A DNA stretch of 49,828 bases from an uncultured Oscillospiraceae bacterium (GCA_947623745.1 CANQHN010000008.1:65387-115214), one strand, 5' to 3'. Shown: positions 32,884 to 41,861, numbered from the stretch's first letter. Notes: generated from the letters alone by a model not told the origin. Numbers and translations are program-made.

Positions 32884-33022
32884 ATTATAAAAAGCTGATT
32901 CAGGAAAGTCATTGGACAGGAAAACGCGGGTGTCCCAAATCGGGACACCGCGCGAATTTTGTCAAAATTTGGGACAAGAGGAGCGATTTGTCCGTTGCGG
33001 GTCAGGCCGCGCCGCGTATTAT
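32884..33022. promoter_or_regulatory. Divergent promoters flanking three 29-bp-spaced TetR-type operators
   Basis: Three sites of the form GGACA-N12-TGTCC lie in a row: 32912-32938 (TTGGACA...TGTCCCAA), 32942-32965 (GGGACA...TGTCAA) and 32969-32994 (TGGGACA...TGTCCG). Their centres are 32924.5, 32953.5 and 32982.5, spaced exactly 29 bp. They fill the gap between a minus-strand promoter (-10 TATAAT at 32889-32884, -35 TGACTT at 32911-32906) and a plus-strand promoter (-35 TTGCGG at 32995-33000, -10 TATTAT at 33017-33022). The same operator occurs upstream of the MMPL gene. Confidence 0.75.
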
Positions 33023-33056
33023 TGGGTTAGAATATATTGGGAAAGGAGCGGCGGAG

Positions 33057-34118
33057 ATGGAGCAGACTATGTCCCGGTTATTGATCGAAACGGTTGTAAA
33101 AAGGGCCCTGGAGGACATAAAGGAGAACCCGGAGCGGGGGATCCGAAACCTGATCGACATGGCGCTGCAATTTTCAGAGGGAAGATTTCAGCGGGAATTC
33201 TTTACTTCGGCACAGACCATGCTGCAAAATGAGAACAGTGCCTACTACAAACTGGTGCGGGACATCATATCCCACACAGACACCCAGCGGCTCTATACCT
33301 TCGGCATGAACCTGGGATACAACGGCTGCACCGTGGGCGCGCATCGCATCCGCGGAAACGAGAGGCTGTTTGGCTGCAATATCCCGTGGACGGTGGCCAT
33401 CCAGCTGGACGGAAGGAAACTTGGAGAAAAGGAACAAAAATACCAGTCCCTGGTACAGGCCGGGGAAAAGCTGGGCATCTACACATGGATGCTCTTCCCC
33501 GGGGAGAGGCCGGAAGAGGCCCTGACCATTGTGAAGGAGCACCCCGACAGCGCGTTTATCCTCTATTGTGAGCCGGAGAAGCTGACCGCGGACTTTCTGG
33601 ATGAGGCGGCCGGAGCCTATCATCTGATGCTGGCGGTGCGCTATGGCGAGGACGCCGCCGATCTGTGCGCCGACCTCCGCCGGCGGGGAATGCTCTACTC
33701 CGTGTGGTATCCCTATGGGCAAAACGATACGGAAATGATCCTGAACGGGGATCTGTTTTGCAGAGCCCAGGAGCTGTCGCCTGCTTTTACGGCCCTGCTG
33801 CCCGAGCCGGAGTGTCCGGACGCCATTCAGCGCCTTGTGTATCAGACGGTACAGCGGGTCCGCGGGGAGCAGAGTTACCACACCATACTTTGGGAGCTGT
33901 GGGGAGACAACCGCCTGGTGGACGCCATTATCTCCTATGATGCCTGCTCGGTCTATTTTGACACGGACGGAAACATATGTGATCGGGGCGGACGGATCGA
34001 ATGCCCCCATCACAACCTGTTTGAAAGCGGTCTTGTGGACATCCTCATGGACGCCTGCCCGAAAAAAATACCCGCTGACAGCCGAAAAGCTGGAACAGCG
34101 GGCAGGGCGGTATCTTGA
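33057..34118 (+). CDS. Degenerate radical SAM paralogue lacking the Fe-S cysteine triad
   Basis: 353 residues from the ATG at 33057 (AAAGGAG upstream). It follows the layout of the radical SAM protein across the gap: a helical N-terminus, GCNIPW at exactly 106-111, then IQLDGRKL where the partner has the CxxxCxxC loop, and LFPGERPEE where the partner has YTGGEP. Later blocks also match (VWYPYGQND versus HYMPVGND; VYFDTDGNI versus LHINANGDI). The three cluster cysteines are missing and the protein is about 100 residues shorter. It cannot bind the catalytic cluster in the usual way, so it is probably a partner, substrate carrier or regulator of the active enzyme. No frameshift; it looks maintained. 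Confidence 0.8.
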   Translation: MEQTMSRLLIETVVKRALEDIKENPERGIRNLIDMALQFSEGRFQREFFTSAQTMLQNENSAYYKLVRDIISHTDTQRLYTFGMNLGYNGCTVGAHRIRGNERLFGCNIPWTVAIQLDGRKLGEKEQKYQSLVQAGEKLGIYTWMLFPGERPEEALTIVKEHPDSAFILYCEPEKLTADFLDEAAGAYHLMLAVRYGEDAADLCADLRRRGMLYSVWYPYGQNDTEMILNGDLFCRAQELSPAFTALLPEPECPDAIQRLVYQTVQRVRGEQSYHTILWELWGDNRLVDAIISYDACSVYFDTDGNICDRGGRIECPHHNLFESGLVDILMDACPKKIPADSRKAGTAGRAVS

Positions 34119-34119
34119 A

Positions 34120-34147
34120 GGCGGCAAAAGGTTATCCTTTTGCCGCC
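34120..34147. terminator. Convergent hairpin between the degenerate radical SAM and TetR genes
   Basis: A perfect 12-bp stem GGCGGCAAAAGG/CCTTTTGCCGCC with a TTAT loop directly after the plus-strand stop and directly before the minus-strand stop. There is little T-run, but its place suggests a shared terminator. Confidence 0.65.
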
Positions 34148-34150
34148 CTC

Positions 34151-34711
34151 CTATTGGGGATCGATCTCCTGATAGATCGCGGCGGCGCTGCCCTGGATGA
34201 TACGTTTGGCCTTTGAGACAAATTCCTCTGGGGGCATACAGTCCTTATCCAACAGCCAGTGCTCGATGGCACAGAGCAGCGCGTCGCTGAGAAAGTCGAT
34301 TGTAAAATCGTCGGCTGCACTGTCGCCAATCAAACCGGAGATCCTTAATTTCACCAGAGGGCGGCAGTATTCACGCAGGTGATCTGAAAAGGAGTTCTGT
34401 CCCTTGATTTTAAGCGCCTTTCGGTAAAACTCTCTGTTCTCATAAAAATATTCGCAGACCCGCTCAATCAATTCCCAGCGGTCATTCGCTGAGATCTCAT
34501 CGGAAAATTCCCGGGCAAGGGAAATGAACTCGGTGTCAAAGATCCAGTTGACCAAATCGTACTTATCCTTGAAATGGTAGTAAAAGCTCTTGCGATTCAT
34601 ATCGCACCGCTCGCATATCTGTGCGATCTGGATCTTGTCAAAAGGCACTTCCTCCATGAGCTCCCGAAGCGCGGCGGCCAGCGCCCGTTTGGTGATATTG
34701 GAGTCCGCCAT
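34151..34711 (-). CDS. TetR/AcrR-family regulator (TetR_C_8-like)
   Basis: 186 residues from the ATG at 34711 (GGGGGGAT upstream); the longer frame is leader. Seen: the N-terminal helix-turn-helix ALRELMEEVPFDKIQIAQICERCDMN, RKSFYYHFKDKYDLVNWIF, then a helical ligand-binding half of the DhaS/TetR_C_8 kind with FYENREFYRKALKIKG. Such regulators are usually repressors released by a small, often hydrophobic, ligand. It lies between the radical SAM pair and the MMPL exporter, and the same GGACA-N12-TGTCC site lies at both places. It is the natural candidate to bind it. Confidence 0.9.
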   Translation of the reverse strand: MADSNITKRALAAALRELMEEVPFDKIQIAQICERCDMNRKSFYYHFKDKYDLVNWIFDTEFISLAREFSDEISANDRWELIERVCEYFYENREFYRKALKIKGQNSFSDHLREYCRPLVKLRISGLIGDSAADDFTIDFLSDALLCAIEHWLLDKDCMPPEEFVSKAKRIIQGSAAAIYQEIDPQ

Positions 34712-35049
34712 GAGATATCCCCCCTTCCCAAGATACCTGGGCGTTTTGTTTCCCGATGGATAGAAAAAGACAAGCCCTATCCACCGCAGCAGACAAGTCT
34801 CGTCAATTAAGGTGACACCAGGACAACGGTCCAGCATGTTGGCGTCTCCGCGCGTATGCGCCGACTACTCCCTTATTGAGTGTGAGTATAGCAGAACTTC
34901 CGGCTTATTTCAACAAAAATCGCGCAGCTCGCTTTTGGACAAATGACCCCGCGTGTCCAAAAAAGGGGAATGGCCATGCGCCGGGCGGGCCATCCCCGCA
35001 GTCGATCTCATAAAATATAGAGTGTCAGCCAGAAAGGAGCGCGAAGCCT
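34712..35049. promoter_or_regulatory. TetR/MMPL divergent intergenic region with one operator
   Basis: 338 bp without a gene. The operator TTTTGGACA (34933-34941), 12 bp, TGTCCAAAA (34954-34962) is the best-matched of the four copies. It lies about 90 bp before the MMPL start; TAAAATATAG near 35011-35020 may be a -10 region. The rest shows no clear feature. Confidence 0.7.
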
Positions 35050-37548
35050 GTGGAGCGTGAACAGAAGGGTGGAGAAAAGCTGTCCCCCATGGAGCGGATT
35101 GCCGCCTTTATCGTGGATAAGCGAAAGGCGTTTTACCTGCTGTATATCGGCCTGGCCATCTTCTGCGTGTTCGCCAGCGGCTGGGTGGAGGTCAACGACG
35201 ATCTGACCAGCTACCTCCCGGCGGACACCGAGACCCGCCGGGGCCTGACGGCCATGGAGGAGGAGTTTGTCACCTTCGGCACCAACCGGGTCCTGGTGGA
35301 CAACATCTCCTGCGCCCAGGCGGAGGACCTGGCCGGCCAGCTGGAGCGGGTAGAGGGGGTCAAGTCCGTGGAGTTCGACAACACGCCCGACCACTACCAG
35401 ACCGGCGCGGCCCTGTTCTCCCTCACCTACGACGGCACGGCGGAGGACCAGGTCAGTCTGGACGCCCTGGCCGGGGTGGAGGAGCTCCTGGACGGCTACG
35501 ACGTGTACATTACCGGGGACACCGGCGCCTCCGACTCCGCCAGTCTGGACGCGGAGATGCAGGTGGTCATGGTGGTGGCGGTGGTCATCATCCTGCTGGT
35601 GCTGCTGTTCACCTCCCAGACCTACATGGAAATCCCGGTGCTGCTGATGACCTTCGGCCTGGCCGCCCTGCTGAACAAGGGGACCAACTTCCTGCTGGGG
35701 GAGATCTCCTTCGTGTCCAACTCCGTGGCGGTGGTCCTCCAGCTGGCCCTGGCCATCGACTACGCCATCATCCTCTGCCACCGGTACACCGAGGAGCGCA
35801 CCCACTTGGAGGCCCGGGAGGCCGTCATCACCGCGCTGAGCAAGGCCATCCCCGAGATCTCGGGCAGCTCCATGACCACCCTGTCCGGCCTGGGCGCCAT
35901 GTGCTTCATGCAGTTCGGCATCGGCAAGGACCTGGGCCTGGTGCTGATGAAGGCCATCGTCCTCAGCCTGCTGTCGGTGTTCACCTTCATGCCGGGGCTG
36001 CTGATGAGCTTCAGCCGCCTCATCGACCGGACCCACCACCGCAGCTTCGTGCCTAAGATCAGCGGCTGGGGCAGGCTGGTGGTGAAGCTGCGGTTCGTGC
36101 TGCCGCCCCTGTTCGTGCTGGCGCTGACCGGCGGGTTCTTCCTGTCCAACAAGTGCCCCTACGCCTATGGGCAGACGGGCCTGTCCACCTTCGCCAAAAA
36201 TGAGAGCCAGATCGCCCAGGAGAAGGTGGACGGCACCTTCGGCGCCCAAAACACCCTGGCCATGCTGGTGGAGGCGGGGGACTACGACAAGGAGGAGCGG
36301 CTGCTCCGGGACCTGGCCGCCATGCCGGAGGTGGAGTCGGTGCTGGGCCTGGCCAACGTGGAGGCCAGGGACGGCTACGTCCTCACCGACCGGCTGACGC
36401 CCCGGCAGTTCGCCGAGCTGGCCGACCTGGACATCGAGGCCGCCCGGCTGCTCTACTCCGCCTACGCGGTGAACCAGGAGACCTACGGCCAGCTGGTCTC
36501 CGGGGTGGACAGCTACAGCGTTCCCCTGCTGGATATGTTCCTCTTTGCCCACCAGGAGATGGAGGAGGGGTACGTCACCCTGGACGAGGAGCTGACGAAA
36601 CAGCTCGACGACCTCTATGACCAGCTCTCCGACGCCCAGCTCCAGCTCAAGGGGGAGCACTACAGCCGTATGGTCCTCCAGCTGGCCCTTCCGGAGGAGA
36701 GCGACGAGACCTTCGCCTTCCTGGACACCCTCCACCGGACGGCGGGGTGGTACTACGACGACTACCTGCTGGTGGGCAACTCCACCAGTGACGACGACCT
36801 GTCCGCCTCCTTTGTCAACGACAATGTGCTCATCAGCATCCTGACCATCGTGTTTGTCGTGGTGGTGCTGATGTTCACCTTCCAGTCCGCGGGACTGCCC
36901 GTGCTGCTGATCCTGGTCATCCAGGGCAGCGTGTGGATCAACTTCTCCTTCCCCTACCTGATGAACGAGAAGCTGTTCTTCCTCAGCTACCTGGTGGTCA
37001 GCTCCATCCAGATGGGCGCCAACATCGACTACGCCATCGTTATCGCCACCCGGTACACAGAGCTGAAAAAGATCATGCCCCTGAAGGACGCGGTGGTGGA
37101 GTCGCTGAACGAGGCCTTCCCCACCATCGTCACCTCCGGCACCATCCTGGCCTCCGCCGGCATTTTGATCGGCTTCCTATCCTCCAGCCCGGCCATCTCC
37201 TCCATCGGCGTGTGCCTGGGCCGGGGCACCATCATCTCCATCTTCCTGGTCATGGGGGTGTTGCCCCAGATCCTGCTGCTGGGGGACGTCATCATCGAAA
37301 AGACCGCCTTCACCATCAAGACCCACCTGCCCATCCAGTCCCGCACCGGCCTGATGCACCTGGACGGCCATATCCGGGGCTACGTCTCCGGCATGGTGGA
37401 CGGCGAGTTCAGCGGGATCATCCACGGCTCCATCAACGCCTCCGTGGCGTCGGGCCGCCCCGGACAGCCGGGGGACGCCCCGCCTCAAGACGGCAGGGAA
37501 ACACCGGAAGGAGAGGAGGGTGCGGAGTATGAAAACACGGATGCGTAA
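35050..37548 (+). CDS. MMPL/RND-superfamily membrane transporter
   Basis: 832 residues, GTG start with AAAGGAG upstream. Seen: the first TM (YLLYIGLAIFCVFASGW) followed by an extracytoplasmic loop, then a TM bundle including VVLQLALAIDYAIILCHRYTEE, a second large loop rich in acidic residues, and a second bundle with IQMGANIDYAIVIATRYTEL. The two halves with A-IDYAI in TM4 and TM10 are the RND proton-relay pattern. MMPL proteins in Gram-positives export lipids or lipopeptides. The gene overlaps the next one by 20 nt. An operator copy upstream ties it to the TetR gene. Confidence 0.92.
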   Translation: MEREQKGGEKLSPMERIAAFIVDKRKAFYLLYIGLAIFCVFASGWVEVNDDLTSYLPADTETRRGLTAMEEEFVTFGTNRVLVDNISCAQAEDLAGQLERVEGVKSVEFDNTPDHYQTGAALFSLTYDGTAEDQVSLDALAGVEELLDGYDVYITGDTGASDSASLDAEMQVVMVVAVVIILLVLLFTSQTYMEIPVLLMTFGLAALLNKGTNFLLGEISFVSNSVAVVLQLALAIDYAIILCHRYTEERTHLEAREAVITALSKAIPEISGSSMTTLSGLGAMCFMQFGIGKDLGLVLMKAIVLSLLSVFTFMPGLLMSFSRLIDRTHHRSFVPKISGWGRLVVKLRFVLPPLFVLALTGGFFLSNKCPYAYGQTGLSTFAKNESQIAQEKVDGTFGAQNTLAMLVEAGDYDKEERLLRDLAAMPEVESVLGLANVEARDGYVLTDRLTPRQFAELADLDIEAARLLYSAYAVNQETYGQLVSGVDSYSVPLLDMFLFAHQEMEEGYVTLDEELTKQLDDLYDQLSDAQLQLKGEHYSRMVLQLALPEESDETFAFLDTLHRTAGWYYDDYLLVGNSTSDDDLSASFVNDNVLISILTIVFVVVVLMFTFQSAGLPVLLILVIQGSVWINFSFPYLMNEKLFFLSYLVVSSIQMGANIDYAIVIATRYTELKKIMPLKDAVVESLNEAFPTIVTSGTILASAGILIGFLSSSPAISSIGVCLGRGTIISIFLVMGVLPQILLLGDVIIEKTAFTIKTHLPIQSRTGLMHLDGHIRGYVSGMVDGEFSGIIHGSINASVASGRPGQPGDAPPQDGRETPEGEEGAEYENTDA

Positions 37549-40500
37549 AGCATGGGCCCTTCTGCTGGCGCTGTGGCTGCTGGCCGGGACCTGCGCGCCC
37601 CGGGCCCTGGCCGCCGGGGCGGAGGTCGTGGAGCTCTCCACGGTGGAGGACTTCCTCTCCTTCGCCAAAAACTGCTCCCTGGACACTTGGTCCCAGGGCA
37701 AGACCTTTGTTCTCACCGCCGATCTGGACCTGACCGGCAGGGGGTTCCCCCCCATCCCCACCTTCGGCGGCGCCTTCCTGGGGGAGGGCCACACTCTCTC
37801 CGGGATAAACCTCACCGGCTCCGGCTCTGACATGGGGCTGTTCCGCTATGTCCAGACGGGGGCGGTGATCCGGGGCCTGCACGTCTCCGGCCGGGTGGCC
37901 CCCGGCGGCGCCGCCGCCAATGTGGGCGGCATCGCCGGCAGCAACGCCGGGTCCATCCAGGACTGCTCCTTTCAGGGAACTGTCCGGGGCAAGGCGGCCG
38001 TGGGGGGCGTAGTGGGCCAGAATGAGGCCACCGGAGAGGTATCCGGCTGCACCGCCGCCGGAACGGTCTCCGGCGAGGACGGCACCGGCGGCATCGCCGG
38101 GCGGAATCTGGGCCTGCTGCTCAAGTGCGAAAACACCGCCGCAGTCAACACCTCCGACCCGGACATCTCCTCCGCCGGCGCGGTGACGGGGAGCGCCCTG
38201 GACCAGCTCGCCTCCCCCAACGCCGGCGAGGAGGCCGAGGCCATCCTGAACAGCCACACCGACACCGGCGGCATCGCCGGCTACTCCGGCGGAGTCATCC
38301 AGAGCTGCACCAACGCTGGGACGGTGGGCTACAGCCACGTGGGCTACAACGTGGGCGGCGTGGCGGGCCGCCAGTGCGGGTCCCTCTCTGACTGCTCCAA
38401 CAGCGCCCCGGTCTACGGCCGCAAGGACGTGGGCGGCATCGTGGGCCAGGCGGAGCCGGACATCGTCCTGAACACCGACGGGGATACCCTGGCCCAGCTG
38501 CGGCAGGAGCTGAACACCCTGGACGCCCTTATCGACCGGGCTCTGGGCCGCTCCGACGACAGCCGGGCCGATATCTCCCAGGTGCTCACCGCCATCGGCC
38601 AGTCCACCGGGGAGGCCCGGGACCACGCCAAGGTCCTGCTGGACCGGACCGCCGACTTCACCGACGGCAATCTGGACACTCTGAACACCCTCACCGCCGC
38701 CGTCACCTCCGCGCTGGACGGCCTGGTCCCCGCGCTGGACGACCTCTCCGGGGCCTCTGACGACCTGGACGACCTGGGCCGCGCGCTCCGGCGCGGCCTG
38801 GACGGCCTGTCGGACTCTGGGGACCTGGCGGACAGCGTGCTGGCCGACGCCGAGCGGGCCCTGGCGGCCCTGCGCGACGCGGGCGGCGATCTGTCCCAGG
38901 CCGCCCAGAGGATGCGCACCGCGGCGGATTCCCTCCAGCGCTCGGTCATCCTCCACGACCGGGACGCGGTCAAAGAGGCCAACCGGCAGCTGGCCGGCTC
39001 CATCCGGGATCTGGGCGGCGCTCTACAGGCGGCCCGGACGGCCCTGGAGGACCTGGAGCGCGCATTGAGCGGCGGCCTGCCTGACGACGAGGCGGCCCAA
39101 TCGGCCTTTCAGGCCCTGACGACCGCCCTGGGGGACGCGGGGACCGCGCTGGGCGCCGCCGGGGACGCGCTGGGGTCCATCTCGGACAATGTGGAGATCG
39201 ACTGGACTGAGGTCCAGTCCGCCCTGGAGGACGCGGGGGTCAGTCTGGACCATCTGAACGGCGCGGCCCAAGATTTGGACGGGGCTATGGCCCGCCTGGA
39301 GGATGCGCTGTCCGGCGCGTCGCCCCTGCTGGACGCCCTGGGCAGCTCCGCCGGGCAGTTCTCCGAAGCCTCGTCCTTCGGCTCCAAGGCCGCCCGGCAC
39401 CTGAAGGACGCCTTTCAGACCCTCGGGGAGGTGGCGGACCGGCTGGCCCGGGACGGCAGCGTCTCCTTCACGCCCCTGGGCCAGGAGGCCCGGGACGCCG
39501 GGGACGGGCTGTACAGCTCCCTGGCCGGCCTGTCAGAGGAGCTCACGCAGCTGCAGACCGCCGTGGACAGCGCCGGGGACACCCTCTCCGGCGACCTGCG
39601 GGCCATCAGCCGGCAGATCACAAAGATCTTCAACCTGATGCTGGACGTGCTGGACAGCGCCCAGGCGGTGGAGACGCCGGAGGACCTGTTCGGCGACGTG
39701 TCCGAGGAGGACATCGACGGCACTTACATGGGCAAGGCGTCCGGCTGCGTCAATACCGGCGCGGTGGAGGGCGACCGAAACGTGGGCGGCGTCGCCGGGG
39801 CGGTGGCGGTGGAGTACAGCCTGGACCCGGAGGACGACGACCCCCGGTTCACCTTCGGCAGCACCTATGAGCTGAAAGCCATTTTACAGAATTGCGTCAA
39901 CCGGGGCGCCGTCACCGGCAGGCGGGACTGCGTCGGCGGCGCGGCGGGCCGGATGGACCTAGGCACCGCCATCGGCTGCCAGAACTACGGGAGCGTGACC
40001 GGCACCGGCGGCTATGTGGGCGGTATTGCCGGGTATGCGGACGCCGCCGTCCGGGAGTGCTGGGCCAAGTGTGACCTCTCCGGGGTCGAGTACGTAGGCG
40101 GGATCGCCGGCTGGGCCAGCCGGATGACCGACTGCAGGGCCATCGCCGCCATTTCGGACGGGACCCAGTACGTGGGCAGCATCGCCGGGGATACCGACCA
40201 GGCCGGCACTCTGCGGGGCAACCGCTTTGTGGACCTGGGCACGGCGGGCATCGACGGCGTCAGCTACGCCGGGGCCGCCGAGCCTGTCCCCTTCGAGGAG
40301 CTGAGCGCCGAGGAGGGCGCGCCGGCGGAGTTCCTCTCCTTCACCCTGACCCTGACCGCGGACGGCGAGGTGGTGGACCGCATCCCCTTCCAGTTCGGCG
40401 ACGACCTGGGCGGGCTGGAGCTGCCCGAGGTCCCGCCGAAGGAGGGCTTCTACGGGGCCTGGCCGGAGCTTGACCGCTCGGGCGTCCACTCGGACCTGAC

Positions 40501-40975
40501 CCTGGAGGCGGTCTACACCCCCTGGATCACCCTGCTGGCCAGCGGAGAGGCGGAGGGCAAACAGGCCCTGGCCCTGGCGGAGGGGCAGTTCACCCAGGAG
40601 GCAGCCCTCACCGTGGCTGACAGCAAAACTCCCCCGCCCCAGGGGGCGGAGGGGGCTGATGTGTGGGAGGTGTCCCTCACCGGCGCGGAGCTGCCCGGGG
40701 ACGCCGCCGTCCCCCTGCGCCTGCTGGACCGGAGCGGCGGGCGCTCCACCGTCTGGCAGCTGGCGGACGGCCAGTGGCGGGAGGCGGAGTTCACCGTCAA
40801 CGGCAGCTACCTGTGCCTCACCATGGACGGGGCCTCCGGCGTGTTCTGCGTCCAGCCCGCTTCGCACGGCCTTCTGATCCCCGCCCTTTTGGCCACCATT
40901 GTCCTTTTGCTGGCTCTCCTCCTGTTCCGGCGGATGAGGCGCAAACGGACTGCGGCCAAAAGGACGGCAAAGTAG
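37529..40975 (+). CDS. Surface protein with GLUG repeats, long coiled coil and C-terminal anchor
   Basis: 1148 residues from the ATG at 37529 (GGAGGG upstream), inside the 3' end of the MMPL gene. Seen: a signal peptide ending near ALAAG, GLUG-type repeats (VGGIAGSNAGS, VGGVVGQNE, TGGIAGRN, VGGVAGRQ, VGGIVGQ) at about 130-310, a long Leu/Asp/Ala-rich helical region with heptads (about 325-715; LDDLSGASDDLDDLGRAL), further GLUG repeats (about 745-905), an InlB-like segment, and a C-terminal TM helix (LLIPALLATIVLLLALLLF) with a basic tail. It probably spans the wall as a stalk bound to the membrane, working with the exporter. No LPxTG motif is seen. Confidence 0.85.
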   Translation: MKTRMRKAWALLLALWLLAGTCAPRALAAGAEVVELSTVEDFLSFAKNCSLDTWSQGKTFVLTADLDLTGRGFPPIPTFGGAFLGEGHTLSGINLTGSGSDMGLFRYVQTGAVIRGLHVSGRVAPGGAAANVGGIAGSNAGSIQDCSFQGTVRGKAAVGGVVGQNEATGEVSGCTAAGTVSGEDGTGGIAGRNLGLLLKCENTAAVNTSDPDISSAGAVTGSALDQLASPNAGEEAEAILNSHTDTGGIAGYSGGVIQSCTNAGTVGYSHVGYNVGGVAGRQCGSLSDCSNSAPVYGRKDVGGIVGQAEPDIVLNTDGDTLAQLRQELNTLDALIDRALGRSDDSRADISQVLTAIGQSTGEARDHAKVLLDRTADFTDGNLDTLNTLTAAVTSALDGLVPALDDLSGASDDLDDLGRALRRGLDGLSDSGDLADSVLADAERALAALRDAGGDLSQAAQRMRTAADSLQRSVILHDRDAVKEANRQLAGSIRDLGGALQAARTALEDLERALSGGLPDDEAAQSAFQALTTALGDAGTALGAAGDALGSISDNVEIDWTEVQSALEDAGVSLDHLNGAAQDLDGAMARLEDALSGASPLLDALGSSAGQFSEASSFGSKAARHLKDAFQTLGEVADRLARDGSVSFTPLGQEARDAGDGLYSSLAGLSEELTQLQTAVDSAGDTLSGDLRAISRQITKIFNLMLDVLDSAQAVETPEDLFGDVSEEDIDGTYMGKASGCVNTGAVEGDRNVGGVAGAVAVEYSLDPEDDDPRFTFGSTYELKAILQNCVNRGAVTGRRDCVGGAAGRMDLGTAIGCQNYGSVTGTGGYVGGIAGYADAAVRECWAKCDLSGVEYVGGIAGWASRMTDCRAIAAISDGTQYVGSIAGDTDQAGTLRGNRFVDLGTAGIDGVSYAGAAEPVPFEELSAEEGAPAEFLSFTLTLTADGEVVDRIPFQFGDDLGGLELPEVPPKEGFYGAWPELDRSGVHSDLTLEAVYTPWITLLASGEAEGKQALALAEGQFTQEAALTVADSKTPPPQGAEGADVWEVSLTGAELPGDAAVPLRLLDRSGGRSTVWQLADGQWREAEFTVNGSYLCLTMDGASGVFCVQPASHGLLIPALLATIVLLLALLLFRRMRRKRTAAKRTAK

Positions 40976-41041
40976 TGTCCCGCATGCCGGCGGCCCTGCT
41001 GGTAGTGAGTAGGTATTCCTTTTGAAAAATTGACTGACCTC

Positions 41042-41071
41042 TTGCAGCCGTTTTCTATGTTATGTTATAAT
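41042..41071 (+). promoter_or_regulatory. Promoter of the DUF6199-like lipoprotein gene
   Basis: TTGCAG (41042-41047), 18-bp spacer, TATAAT (41066-41071). The gene starts 48 bp downstream. Confidence 0.65.
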
Positions 41072-41118
41072 TTTAATATAGCTCACAGAGCGGAAAATTC
41101 GGGATTTGGGGGGGAAAA

Positions 41119-41691
41119 ATGGTTTTGATGAAACGCTTCTGTCTCTGGATCGTAGTGTTATTGTCCGTGTTCACCTTATGCGGCTGCCAAGGCAAAGAAG
41201 GCCAGGAACCCTATGATGTCACTTATAACGGAGAGACCTACACCGTGGACCAGGAACAGGGGACTATCACCTGCGATGGGGTCGTCTACCAATTTGAGAT
41301 TTCCAGCAGAGGCGGAAACTCTGTTAATTTGGATATCACGTACCCGGATGGTTCCCGATACTATTGGACAAAGGACGGAAGTTTCGGCCACGGCGGATGG
41401 AGCAACGATTATAACCCGGAAACCTCAGGCTATGTGCCGGGAGATGTCCTGTGGGATGTATTATCGCTGGAGTCAACCGGTCAAGGGCATTCCGGTCCAA
41501 GTCTGATCCTGGTAGTTTTTCTGCTGGCAGTGGGCGTGTTTCAGATTATTTCACCTCGGACTGCGTGGATGCTGGGATATGGTTGGCGTTTCAAAGACGT
41601 TGAGCCCTCTGAACTGGCTTTGACCGTGAATCGAGCCGTGGGTGTTTTGCTGATTTTCGTCAGTATCATCTGCCTGCTGGCGTCACTTTAG
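41119..41691 (+). CDS. Lipoprotein with C-terminal DUF6199-like membrane domain
   Basis: 190 residues; the ATG at 41119 with GGGGGG upstream, or the ATG at 41128. Seen: a lipobox-type signal (VVLLSVFTLCGC), a soluble beta-rich middle with YNGETYTVDQEQGTITCDG, a hydrophobic helix (LILVVFLLAVGVFQII), SPRTAWMLGYGWRFKDVEPSELAL and a final hydrophobic helix. The C-terminal block matches what I recall of DUF6199 proteins, of unknown function. It has its own promoter and terminator and lower GC than the preceding gene, so it is a separate unit. Confidence 0.75.
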   Translation: MVLMKRFCLWIVVLLSVFTLCGCQGKEGQEPYDVTYNGETYTVDQEQGTITCDGVVYQFEISSRGGNSVNLDITYPDGSRYYWTKDGSFGHGGWSNDYNPETSGYVPGDVLWDVLSLESTGQGHSGPSLILVVFLLAVGVFQIISPRTAWMLGYGWRFKDVEPSELALTVNRAVGVLLIFVSIICLLASL

Positions 41692-41711
41692 CTTCTCACT
41701 TGTTGGCCTGC

Positions 41712-41752
41712 AAAAAGGGACATGACCGCCCACCGGCGCGTCATGTCCTTTT
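41712..41752 (+). terminator. Terminator of the DUF6199-like gene
   Basis: The stem AAAGGGACATGAC/GTCATGTCCTTTT with a GC-rich loop is followed by GCTTTG, about 20 bp after the stop codon. Confidence 0.75.
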
Positions 41753-41861
41753 GCTTTGCGTCTGCCCTCCGTTCAGCCGGCCGCTTTCCCATTTTCCTCT
41801 TGATTTTTTCGCGGTTCTTTGATATCCTAGTTACCGGCCGCCGGGCCGGAAGCGGATCTTT

